From Gordonia sp. (in: high G+C Gram-positive bacteria) (lineage in GTDB: Bacteria > Actinomycetota > Actinomycetes > Mycobacteriales > Mycobacteriaceae): a stretch of DNA of 37,596 nt. Position numbers and translations under genes: made by a program. The stretch spans positions 1 to 37,596 of the forward strand of contig NZ_JAGQTN010000316.1 in the NCBI RefSeq assembly GCF_020438995.1. Direction: 5' to 3'. Shown piece after piece: positions 7,058 through 14,483 of this stretch. Each line of letters opens with the position of its first letter. Positions within the stretch are counted from its first letter, which is position 1. The notes beneath the pieces are model-generated. The model was not told where the DNA came from. It did no database searches and saw nothing but the letters and a program-made list of their open reading frames with translations.

Positions 7058-8375
7058 GCGCCAACGCCGGTCCGCCGAGGAGCAGGTCGGTGGTCCGGGC
7101 CCGGTTGCGCAGCCCTGCCACGACCTCTCCGTCGATGCCCGAAGCCGCCGATCCCAACAGCAAGGCAACCCTGCGCACCGCCCGTGAGCAGCCGATATGG
7201 GCGATCGCCGCGGCCACCGACGCGGCATCGAGGTCGTCGTCGCCCTGTAGCGTCACCGCCCGGTACCAGAGCGCCGTGGCGGTGCAGCGGGCCACTTCGA
7301 GTCCGGCGATCAGCCGTGTGTAGCGGCGCCAGGCGGCGTCGTCGTCGCACGACGGCGGCACCTGCGAATAGTCGCCCAGGGCCCTGTCGACCAGACCCAT
7401 CTGCTCACCGGCCAGCACGGTCCCGGCCTTGTCGACGGTGCGGTTCATGATCCGCCCGCCCGCGCCGTCACGCCCGATGAGCCGACCTGGGGCGGCCTCG
7501 AAGGTAATGCGGGACAACTGATGTGCCTCGTCCAGGCCGTCGAGCGGTTCGACGGTGACCCCGGGCGCCGACCTTTCGACCGCGTACAGCGACGGCCCAC
7601 CGATCGTGCGGGCGATCACCAGCAGCGTCGCGGCATCGGATGCGCCTGGTACGTACCATTTCTCGCCGGTGATCTCCCACCCGTCGCCGACCGGGGTGGC
7701 GCGGGTCTTGACCAGCGCGGGATCCCAGGAACCGGTCTTCTCGGCGGCGGCGAGGGTGCAGGTATGCACGTCGACGGTGTCGTCGGTGGGCGAGCCGGCA
7801 ATCCAGAATGCTTGCGCCCCAAGGCCGGCCGCGCCGAAGTACGGTGTCGGCGACAGGGTGTACCCGGCCGAGTACGCGACCCGCGCCAGATGGATGGCCG
7901 AGCCGGTGAACGCCTTGTCGGGCCAGCGATCCTCGGGCAGGATCGCGGCCAGTTCCTCGGTCCGTTCGATGACCCGCCCGGTCACGTCCTGCGCGACGAC
8001 GTCGAGGGCGCGTTCGGCGTCTGCGGTGAGCGCGGCCGTCGCGGTGGTCAGCGTCAGCATCGCGGCGCGGAACGGATTGCCGGTGTCGATGAGCAGTCGC
8101 GGGCCGAGGACCTCGGCGATGAACTCGCCGGTCGCGGCCAGCACCCGGCTCTCGGCGGCGTGGATGACGGCGTCGGTGCAGACCACATCGCCGCGGCGCA
8201 GTTCGGCCACCGCGCTCAGGTCGACGATCAGGTCGCTGAGGGTGCGGCGCAGGGCGCGGTCGTCCCACGTCCAGGTGGACCGCATCAGCGCCGACAGGTT
8301 CTCGGGGGTCAGCAGGGCCAGGTATTCGGCGCGCTGCTCGGGGGTGAGGCCGGCGGTGTCGGTGGTCTGTGTCAT
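7026..8375 (-). CDS. Degenerate acyl-CoA dehydrogenase-like protein
   Basis: The 449-aa protein begins at an ATG with AGGAG 5 bp upstream. The middle (GWEITGEKWYVPGAS, then LLVIARTIGGPSLYAVER) is the beta domain of acyl-CoA dehydrogenases. The C-terminal part is helical but lacks the usual R-x-QFG-x-PI segment and the catalytic Glu; the region reads GTVLAGEQMGLVDRALGD. The N-terminal 130 residues are longer than normal. FAD-dependent oxidation by this chain alone is doubtful; it may be a non-catalytic partner in a heteromeric dehydrogenase or a CoA-ester sensor. It is first in a two-gene operon with a TetR regulator and is divergent from the amidohydrolase operon. The fold is clear and the activity uncertain. 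Confidence 0.78.
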   Translation of the reverse strand: MTQTTDTAGLTPEQRAEYLALLTPENLSALMRSTWTWDDRALRRTLSDLIVDLSAVAELRRGDVVCTDAVIHAAESRVLAATGEFIAEVLGPRLLIDTGNPFRAAMLTLTTATAALTADAERALDVVAQDVTGRVIERTEELAAILPEDRWPDKAFTGSAIHLARVAYSAGYTLSPTPYFGAAGLGAQAFWIAGSPTDDTVDVHTCTLAAAEKTGSWDPALVKTRATPVGDGWEITGEKWYVPGASDAATLLVIARTIGGPSLYAVERSAPGVTVEPLDGLDEAHQLSRITFEAAPGRLIGRDGAGGRIMNRTVDKAGTVLAGEQMGLVDRALGDYSQVPPSCDDDAAWRRYTRLIAGLEVARCTATALWYRAVTLQGDDDLDAASVAAAIAHIGCSRAVRRVALLLGSAASGIDGEVVAGLRNRARTTDLLLGGPALAHERMLERLGI

Positions 8376-8420
8376 GGAAGCTCCTGGAAACGGTATCGGG
8401 GCCGGGTGGGGGCTACTCAC

Positions 8421-8457
8421 GGCCACATCTTTACGTTACAGTGTAAAGTATGTGGCC
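8421..8457. promoter_or_regulatory. Large palindrome, likely operator in divergent promoter
   Basis: The left arm GGCCACATCTTTAC (8421-8434) matches the right arm GTAAAGTATGTGGCC (8443-8457) with one inserted base, around an 8-bp centre GTTACAGT. A second symmetry, TTACAGTGTAA, is nested in the centre. The site lies 45 bp upstream of the dehydrogenase-like ATG (8375) and 112 bp upstream of the amidohydrolase ATG (8570). Nested TTTAC/GTAAA symmetry is typical of TetR operators. The TetR encoded at 6374-7057 is the natural candidate to bind it. Confidence 0.65.
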
Positions 8458-8569
8458 GACAGGGTCACCTTTCTTCCATATCCGCCGCTCATGTCCCGCA
8501 CAGCCCCGGACACCGGATGTATGTCCGGAATCCACGACATGAACCGAAATCCCGACAGAGGAGAAATCC

Positions 8570-9658
8570 ATGACGCAAGCGATGTCCGCCCCGTCCGAAC
8601 AGGCCGGCGACGAAAAGATCTGGGCCCACTCGGGCGACTCGCACCTGATGGAACCCGAGGACCTGTGGACCTCGCGCCTGCCCAAGGCGCTCGCCGACCG
8701 GGCGCCCCGCTCCGAGCGCGGCGAGAAGTACGAGATCGTCTACATCGACGGGACGCAGATCGACCGGCAGCTCAACGACTTCATGGACGCGATGCGCCCG
8801 CCGGGTTTCAAGGATCTCACCATCCGGCTGCGTGACCTCGACCAGGAGGGTGTGCGCAATCAGCTCGCCTTCCCGTCGATGGGTTTCTGGGTGTGCAACA
8901 TCCGCGACCCCGAACTGGAGAACGCCGTCGCCCGCGCCTGGAACGACTGGGCGATGGAAGACATCATGGGTAAGCAGGACCGCATCTTCGCGCCCGCTAT
9001 CATTCCGCTGATGGACGTCGGCAACGCCGTCGCCGAGGCCGAGCGTGCCGCCGAAATGGGTTTCAAGGCACTGTATTTCCCGTGCGGCATCCCTGACGAC
9101 CGCGCGTGGGGCCTGGACATCTGGGAGCCGCTGTGGACCGCGGCCGAGCGGATGGGTCTGCCGCTGACCTTCCACATCGGCACCGGATCGGCCAACGTCG
9201 TCTACCGCGGCCCCGGTGGTGCGGTGGTCAACTACATGGAGACCACCTACCCGGGTATGCGCGTCGTCTCGCACATGGTGGCCGGCGGCGCACTCGACCG
9301 GCACCCCGACCTCAAGGTGCTCATCGCCGAGGGTGGTGCCGCGTGGGTGCCGGCGATCGGTGACCGCATGGACGAGGCCTACCGCCAGCACGGAATGTTC
9401 GTGCGGCCCAGGCTCTCCCGGCTGCCCAGCGAGATCATCCGTCAGCAGGTGTTCGCCTCCTTCCAGCACGACATCAGCGCCGTGCAGGTCATCGAGGACA
9501 CCCACTACGACAACGTGCTGTGGGGCGATGACTACCCGCACCTCGAAGGCACCTACGGACACACCCAGCAGACGCTGCACACCATCTTCGACGGCGTCGA
9601 CGACCGCATCCGCGACCGGGTGCTGCGCGGCGCGTTCGAGGAGCTTTTCGGGGCATGA
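8570..9658 (+). CDS. Amidohydrolase-family (ACMSD-like) metal-dependent hydrolase or decarboxylase
   Basis: This 362-aa protein is an amidohydrolase_2 TIM barrel. The N-terminal metal motif reads GDSHLMEP (residues 22-29), the DxHxxE variant of HxH common in actinobacteria. Further candidate ligands are His202 (FHIGTG), His235 (SHMVAGG) and Asp320/321 (WGDDYPH). Family members hydrolyse C-N or C-C bonds or decarboxylate, in the cytosol. The ATG follows GAGGAG with good spacing. The stop overlaps the DUF35 start (ATGA), so it heads a four-gene operon with DUF35, thiolase-like and acyl-CoA synthetase genes. A ring-opening or decarboxylation step in acid catabolism would fit, but the substrate is not readable. 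Confidence 0.85.
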   Translation: MTQAMSAPSEQAGDEKIWAHSGDSHLMEPEDLWTSRLPKALADRAPRSERGEKYEIVYIDGTQIDRQLNDFMDAMRPPGFKDLTIRLRDLDQEGVRNQLAFPSMGFWVCNIRDPELENAVARAWNDWAMEDIMGKQDRIFAPAIIPLMDVGNAVAEAERAAEMGFKALYFPCGIPDDRAWGLDIWEPLWTAAERMGLPLTFHIGTGSANVVYRGPGGAVVNYMETTYPGMRVVSHMVAGGALDRHPDLKVLIAEGGAAWVPAIGDRMDEAYRQHGMFVRPRLSRLPSEIIRQQVFASFQHDISAVQVIEDTHYDNVLWGDDYPHLEGTYGHTQQTLHTIFDGVDDRIRDRVLRGAFEELFGA

Positions 9659-10053
9659 GTTCAACGGACACAGCAACTTTCACCGCACCTGACGGCCTGT
9701 TCCGGGTCGGCGACGACGGTGTGCACCTGATCGCGTCCCGGTCGTCACGATCGGAGTTCCTGGTGTTCCCGGCCGAACCTGGTCAGGAGACGGTGGAACT
9801 GAGCACCTCGGGCACGTTGTACACCTGGACCAGCCAGGAGTTCGTACCGCCCGCACCGGCTATCACCGACGGTGAATTCCGTTCGTACGGAGTCGGATAC
9901 GTGGAGTTTCCCGAAGGAATCCTGGTGGAGGGCCGGCTCACCACGTGTGACCCGGCCGAACTGCCCATCGGCGGACCGATGCGCGTGATCACCATCCCCT
10001 TCGCCGGCGGCGAGACATTCGCCTTCACTCCGGCCCCCGGAAACGAGGACTGA
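9655..10053 (+). CDS. DUF35 OB-fold protein, no zinc ribbon
   Basis: This 132-aa protein contains the DUF35 OB fold: TSGTLYTWTSQEFVPP near residues 50-65, the acyl-CoA-contacting YGVGYVEFPEGILVEGRL, and ITIPFAGGETFAFTP at the end. The N-terminal zinc ribbon is missing; the only Cys is in TTCDPAE. It overlaps the amidohydrolase gene by 4 bp and ends 3 bp before the thiolase-like gene. The DUF35/thiolase-like arrangement is the same as at 2242-3822, but in reverse gene order. It probably binds the thiolase-like protein and helps hold the acyl-CoA. It differs much from the DUF35 protein at 2242, so the two are unlikely to be a recent duplication. Confidence 0.85.
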   Translation: MSSTDTATFTAPDGLFRVGDDGVHLIASRSSRSEFLVFPAEPGQETVELSTSGTLYTWTSQEFVPPAPAITDGEFRSYGVGYVEFPEGILVEGRLTTCDPAELPIGGPMRVITIPFAGGETFAFTPAPGNED

Positions 10054-10056
10054 ACC

Positions 10057-11202
10057 ATGACCGAAGTGTCCGTCATCGGCGTCGGGATGCACCCGTTCGG
10101 CCGGTTCCCCGGAAAGTCCGCCCTCGACATGGGTGCCGATGCGCTACGCGCCGCACTCACCGACGCGGGCATCTCCTGGTCCGATGTGCAGACCTGTTTC
10201 GCCGGCAGTCTTGAGGTGTCCAACCCGGATTCGGTGGTCGCCAAGATCGGGCTCACCGGCATCCCCGTGTACGGGGTGTTCAACGGCTGTGCCACCGCCA
10301 ACACCTCACTGTCGATGGCGGCCAGGGCGATTGAACACGGTGAGGCCGACATCGCGGTCGCCGTCGGTTTCGACAAGCATCCCCGCGGTGCGTTCTCGGC
10401 TGATCCGTCGGTGCTGGGTCTGCCCGCCTGGTACGCCGAAACCGGGATGTTTCTGACGACCCATTTCTTCGGCATGAAGATCAACCGGTACATGCACGAA
10501 TACGGCATCACCCCGATGACGTTGGCGCGGGTGGCGGCCAAGAACTTCCGTAACGGCGAGCTCAATGAACGCGCCTGGCGGCGGACCCCGATGAGCGAGG
10601 AGGATATCCTCGCCGCGCCGTACCTGAACTATCCGCTGACCCGATTCATGTACTGCGCCCCCGACGAGGGGGCGGCGGCGGTGGTGCTGTGCCGTGCCGA
10701 CAAGGCCCGCGAATACCAGAGCCAACCTATCCGGCTTGCGGCGTCGTTGCTGCGTACCCGCACCGACGGGGCGTTCGAGGTGCAGTGCCCGTCGCTGCCT
10801 GCCACCGGGGCACCGAGCCCTACCGTCGCCGCATCGCTCGCGGCGTACGAGCTGGCCGGGGTATCGCCATCGGATGTGGGGGTGGCGCAGTTGCAGGACA
10901 CCGACGCAGGCTCCGAGGTCATCCACATGGCGGAGAACGGATTCTGCGCCGACGGTGATCAGGAGAAGCTGATCGCGGACGGGCACACCGAGATCGGTGG
11001 GTCGTTGCCGGTGAACACCGACGGCGGTCTCATCGCCAACGGCGAGCCGATCGGGGCGTCGGGGCTGCGGCAGATCCACGAGGTGGTGCTGCAGATGCGT
11101 GGGCAGGCCGGAAACCGGCAGATCGCTGTGCCGCCTCGTGTCGGCTACACCCACCTGTACGGGTCGCCGGGTACCGGCGCGGTCTCCATCCTGATCCGGT
11201 GA
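10057..11202 (+). CDS. Thiolase-fold lipid-transfer-type protein with Cys but no catalytic His
   Basis: This 381-aa protein has the thiolase fold. The nucleophile region keeps a cysteine, Cys78 in FNGCATANTSL. The HDCF motif of SCP2-thiolases is replaced by QDTD (280-283), and the GHP of the GHPxGATG loop is GEP (329-331), although GASG follows. With both catalytic histidines gone, classical thiolysis is unlikely, yet the Cys could still carry an acyl group. With its DUF35 neighbour the protein may be an aldolase or a carrier-type condensing or cleaving enzyme. It starts 3 bp after DUF35 and its stop overlaps the synthetase GTG (GTGA). It is only distantly related to the protein at 2656-3822. 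Confidence 0.85.
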   Translation: MTEVSVIGVGMHPFGRFPGKSALDMGADALRAALTDAGISWSDVQTCFAGSLEVSNPDSVVAKIGLTGIPVYGVFNGCATANTSLSMAARAIEHGEADIAVAVGFDKHPRGAFSADPSVLGLPAWYAETGMFLTTHFFGMKINRYMHEYGITPMTLARVAAKNFRNGELNERAWRRTPMSEEDILAAPYLNYPLTRFMYCAPDEGAAAVVLCRADKAREYQSQPIRLAASLLRTRTDGAFEVQCPSLPATGAPSPTVAASLAAYELAGVSPSDVGVAQLQDTDAGSEVIHMAENGFCADGDQEKLIADGHTEIGGSLPVNTDGGLIANGEPIGASGLRQIHEVVLQMRGQAGNRQIAVPPRVGYTHLYGSPGTGAVSILIR

Positions 11203-12695
11203 GTACCGACACGGTGCCGCGGACGACGGTGTTCGAACCCGATTGGGCCGGCCGGACCGCGATCATCATCGAACCATCCGGTGATTCCATCACTTTCGGG
11301 GAACTGGAGGCCCGGTCCAACCGGGCCGCCCAGTTCTTCCGATCGGCCGGTCTGGCCACCGGCCGCACAGTGGCGATCGCGATGGAGAACCGGATCGACC
11401 TGCTGGTGCTGGCATTCGGTGCGCAGCGGGCCGGGTTGTACTACGTGGTGGTCAACACCCATCTCACCCCCGCCGAAGCCGGTTACATCATCGCCGATTC
11501 CGGTGCGGCGCTGGTGGTGTCGTCGGCGCAGTGTCGCAGTGCGGTCGGCGAACCCGCGGTGCCCGCGTACTCGGTGGATCCGATCGACGATCCGCTCTGG
11601 CGGGCACTGGATCTCGCCGACTACCCGGCCGAACCGATCGCCGACCAGGCCGAGGGCGACTTCCTGCTGTACTCGTCGGGTACCACCGGACGGCCCAAGG
11701 GGATCGAAAGGGCTTTGGGCGGTGGCGCATTCGGTACGTACCCCGATATCCCGGGCAAATGGCTGGCCGGGCTGCTCGGGTTCGGTGTCGGCGATGTGTA
11801 TCTGTGCCCGGCGCCGCTGTATCACGCGGCACCGCTGGGCTGGTCGATGGGTGCGCTGCGGCACGGCGGGACCGTCGTTGTGATGGAACATTTCGATGCC
11901 GCCGCCGCGCTCGAACTCATCGAGCGGCACCGGGTCACGCACAGTCAGTGGGTGCCGACGATGTTCGTTCGGATGCTCAAACTCGATGCCGCCGTTCGGG
12001 ATCGGCACGACTTGCGCAGTCACCGCGTCGCCGTACATGCCGCCGCCCCGTGCCCGGTGGCCGTGAAACACGCGATGATCGACTGGTGGGGACCGATCCT
12101 GTTCGAATTCTATTCGGCTACCGAAGGTGTCGGCGCCACCAGCATCTTCTCCGCCGACTGGCTGACCAAACCGGGGTCGGTGGGCAAGCCGATCATGGGC
12201 ACCCCGCATATTCTCGACGACGACCATCAGCCGCTCGGGCCGGGGGAGGTCGGCACCGTATGGTTCAGTGGCGGATCGCCTTTCACCTACCACGGCAATC
12301 CGGAGAAGACCGCGCAGGCCTACGACGACGCCGGCCGATCGACAGTCGGTGATATGGGCTGGCTCGACGAGGATGGCTACCTGTTCCTCGCCGACCGCCG
12401 CACCAACCTCATCATCTCCGGCGGTGTCAACATCTACCCCCGCGAGATCGAGGACGCTTTGATCCTGCACCCCGACGTCGACGACGTCGCGGTCGTCGGC
12501 GCCCCCGACGAGGAGATGGGTCAGCGGGTCGTCGCGCACGTCGCCCCACGCCCCGGCGCATCGCCATCTGCCGAGTCGCTCACGGAGTTCGCCCGGAAAA
12601 CCCTGGCAGGCTTCAAGATCCCCCGCGACTACCGTTTCGTCGACACCCTGCCCCGCACCCCCACCGGCAAACTCCGCAAACACCTGCTGGTGTGA
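11199..12695 (+). CDS. Acyl-CoA synthetase (AMP-forming, FadD-like)
   Basis: This 498-aa ligase has all family motifs: the phosphate loop YSSGTTGRPKG (about residue 158), YSATEG, the hinge region LFLADRRTNLIISGGVNIYP, and the C-terminal PRTPTGKLRKHL with the catalytic Lys. It should make an acyl-CoA from a carboxylate, ATP and CoA in the cytosol. This is the only synthetase in the window with both diagnostic motifs in textbook form, in contrast to the one at 689-2245. The GTG start overlaps the thiolase-like stop as GTGA. It is the last gene of the four-gene plus-strand operon and probably carries out activation of the substrate or of a side-chain acid. Confidence 0.92.
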   Translation: MSTDTVPRTTVFEPDWAGRTAIIIEPSGDSITFGELEARSNRAAQFFRSAGLATGRTVAIAMENRIDLLVLAFGAQRAGLYYVVVNTHLTPAEAGYIIADSGAALVVSSAQCRSAVGEPAVPAYSVDPIDDPLWRALDLADYPAEPIADQAEGDFLLYSSGTTGRPKGIERALGGGAFGTYPDIPGKWLAGLLGFGVGDVYLCPAPLYHAAPLGWSMGALRHGGTVVVMEHFDAAAALELIERHRVTHSQWVPTMFVRMLKLDAAVRDRHDLRSHRVAVHAAAPCPVAVKHAMIDWWGPILFEFYSATEGVGATSIFSADWLTKPGSVGKPIMGTPHILDDDHQPLGPGEVGTVWFSGGSPFTYHGNPEKTAQAYDDAGRSTVGDMGWLDEDGYLFLADRRTNLIISGGVNIYPREIEDALILHPDVDDVAVVGAPDEEMGQRVVAHVAPRPGASPSAESLTEFARKTLAGFKIPRDYRFVDTLPRTPTGKLRKHLLV

Positions 12696-12718
12696 GCGGG
12701 TTGCCTCAGGCGTGCATC

Positions 12719-12774
12719 TCACCGGACCCTTCGTGACCCTCGCTCCTTCGTCGCATCAGCCTCAGGGATCAAGA
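12719..12774 (-). repeat. Intergenic repeat, inverted copy, after the synthetase gene
   Basis: This copy begins 23 bp after the stop at 12695. The gene-proximal end reads TCACCGGACCCTTCG and the distal end GCCTCAGGGATCAAG, the reverse complement of the forward copies. It faces the tandem array that follows, repeating the head-to-head arrangement seen at 6101-6340. Confidence 0.85.
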
Positions 12775-12795
12775 TGCCTGGCCGCGACCATGCTT

Positions 12796-13131
12796 CTTGA
12801 TCCCTGAGGCCGCGGTGACGGAGGAGCGCGGGTTTGGGTTCTCACGTAACCACGAGGTGCTGTGGTGGTGACCCCGCTTCTTGATCCTTAAGGTCGTGGT
12901 GACGGAGGAGTGCGGGTTTTGGGCTCTCACGCAGCCACGAGGTGCTGTGGTGGTGACCCGACATCTTGATCCTTGAGGTCGTGGTGACGAAGGAGTGCGG
13001 GTTTTGGGTTCTCACGTAACCACGAGGTGCTGTGGTGGCGGCCCGACATCTTGATCCTTGAGGTCGTGGTGATGAAGGAGTGCGGGTTTTGGGTTCTCAC
13101 GTAACCACGAGGTGCTGTGGTGACCCCGCTT
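12796..13131 (+). repeat. Tandem array, about 84-bp unit, four copies
   Basis: TTGATCC begins at 12797, 12881, 12966 and 13051, and the terminal repeat copy at 13133, giving steps of 84, 85, 85 and 82 bp. Each unit starts with the distal part of the intergenic repeat, continues through GGAGTGCGGGTTTTGGG-like sequence, then has CACGAGGTGCTGTGG near its end. The copies differ by scattered substitutions and small indels, so the array is not a very recent expansion. The whole 12696-13219 gap (524 bp) lies between convergent genes and holds only this array and the two flanking repeat copies. Confidence 0.9.
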
Positions 13132-13187
13132 CTTGATCCCTGAGGCCGTTGCGACGAAGGAGCGAGGGTCTCGAAGGGTCCGGTGAC
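13132..13187 (+). repeat. Intergenic repeat, forward copy, at 3' end of an ACAD gene
   Basis: This copy starts TCTTGATCCCTGAGGC and ends CGAAGGGTCCGGTGAC, nearly the same as 6285-6340. Its GGTGA end faces the stop (13220) of the minus-strand dehydrogenase gene. It closes the tandem array at 12796-13131. Confidence 0.85.
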
Positions 13188-13219
13188 GCCGGGCTCCCAA
13201 CGCTTGTGGCTGTGAACCC

Positions 13220-14368
13220 TCAGAAGCCGAGTTTGCGGCCGATGAGGTCGAGCATGATCTCGTTGGTGCCGCCGTAGATGCGCTGTACACGGGCGTCACG
13301 CCACAGGCGGGCGATCTCGTACTCGTTCATGTAGCCGTAGCCGCCGTGCAGTTGCAGGCAGCGGTCGACGATCTTCCACTGCGTTTCCGTTGCCCACCAT
13401 TTGGCGCCGGCCGCTTCCTCGGCGGTCAGTTCGCCACTGTTGACGTCGAGGATGCATTGGTCGACGTAGGTCTGCATCACGTCCACCTCCACCCGCATCT
13501 GCGCCAGCGCGTGCCGATTGACCTGGAACTTGCCGATCTCCTGTCCGAAAGCCTTGCGCTCGTGCGCATACGAGGTGGCCAGATCGACGGCGCGCCGTGC
13601 CTGGGCGACGGCGTGAATGGCGATGCCCAGCCGTTCGGCCGGCAGATTGCGCATCAACTGGTAGAAGCCGCGGTTCTCCTCACCGAGCAGATTCTCCACC
13701 GGCACCCGCACATTGTCGAAGAACAGTTCCGCGGTGTCCGCCGACTTCTGCCCGATCTTGTCGAGTTTGCGTCCCCGCGTGAACCCCTCCATCCCGGTCT
13801 CGACGACGATGAGGCTGATGCCCTTGTGAGGCTTCTCCGCGTCGGGATCGGTGCGGCAGGCGACGACGACGAGGTCGGCGAGCAGTCCGTTGGAGATGAA
13901 TGTCTTGGCGCCGTTGATGACGTAGTGGTCGCCGTCGCGGCGCGCCGAGGTCTTCACATTCGCCAGATCCGATCCGGCACCCGGCTCCGACATGGCGATG
14001 GCCGTGATGTATTCGCCCGATACGTATTTCGGCAGCCAGCGCTTCTTCTGTTCCTCGGTGGTGAGGTCACGGAAGTAACCGGACAGGATGTCGTTCTGTA
14101 CCCCGAGCCCGATGCCGACGGCGCCGGTGGCGTGATACTCCTCGTTGAGGATGGCGTTGAACCGGAAATCCTGGATATCGGCGCCGCCGAACTCCTCCGG
14201 CATCTCCCAGCCGATCAGCCCCAGTTCCCCGGCTTTGAGCCAGACGTCGCGGTCGACATACCCCCGTTCCTCCCACTCGTCCGAATGCGGCACGCATTCG
14301 GTGAGAAAGAATGAACGTGCGGTGGCCCGGAAATCATCGTGTTCAGGTTCAAAGATCTTGCGGCGCAT
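13220..14368 (-). CDS. Acyl-CoA dehydrogenase, LCAD/IVD-like, catalytic
   Basis: This 382-aa protein starts at the ATG at 14368, preceded by GGGAGA with 7-bp spacing. It carries the full ACAD set: MSEPGAGSDLANVKT (126-140), the flavin-contacting GAKTFISNG, LPAERLGIA with the likely catalytic Glu245, an HERKAFG segment, and the C-terminal LHGGYGYMNEYEIARLWRDAR and YGGTNEIM. Gly in the IYGGT position shows that the base is not in the MCAD position but in the long-chain/isovaleryl type helix. It should oxidise an acyl-CoA to the 2-enoyl-CoA, passing electrons to ETF. It is the last gene of a seven-gene minus-strand run, 115 bp after the preceding ACAD gene, and ends at a repeat array. Confidence 0.93.
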   Translation of the reverse strand: MRRKIFEPEHDDFRATARSFFLTECVPHSDEWEERGYVDRDVWLKAGELGLIGWEMPEEFGGADIQDFRFNAILNEEYHATGAVGIGLGVQNDILSGYFRDLTTEEQKKRWLPKYVSGEYITAIAMSEPGAGSDLANVKTSARRDGDHYVINGAKTFISNGLLADLVVVACRTDPDAEKPHKGISLIVVETGMEGFTRGRKLDKIGQKSADTAELFFDNVRVPVENLLGEENRGFYQLMRNLPAERLGIAIHAVAQARRAVDLATSYAHERKAFGQEIGKFQVNRHALAQMRVEVDVMQTYVDQCILDVNSGELTAEEAAGAKWWATETQWKIVDRCLQLHGGYGYMNEYEIARLWRDARVQRIYGGTNEIMLDLIGRKLGF

Positions 14369-14483
14369 AGTGGTTCTCCCTATCTGAATGTTCTTTGGTT
14401 GCGAGGTTTCGAGGCTCGTCACCGGCTCTCCTCACACCTCAACCGCCAGGCGAGGAGCCCCGAAACCCGGTGAGCCGACGGTG

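Noticed and set aside
7058-7228. Longer TetR start at 7228
   Set aside because: It would place over 50 Cys/Arg/Trp-rich residues before the HTH and overlap the dehydrogenase gene widely.
11145-12722. 525-codon open frame on the minus strand
   Set aside because: It is antisense to the acyl-CoA synthetase with complete motifs; it has no domain of its own.
12796-13131. CRISPR-like array
   Set aside because: Units of about 84 bp are contiguous and similar throughout, without short repeats separated by unique spacers, and no cas genes are present.
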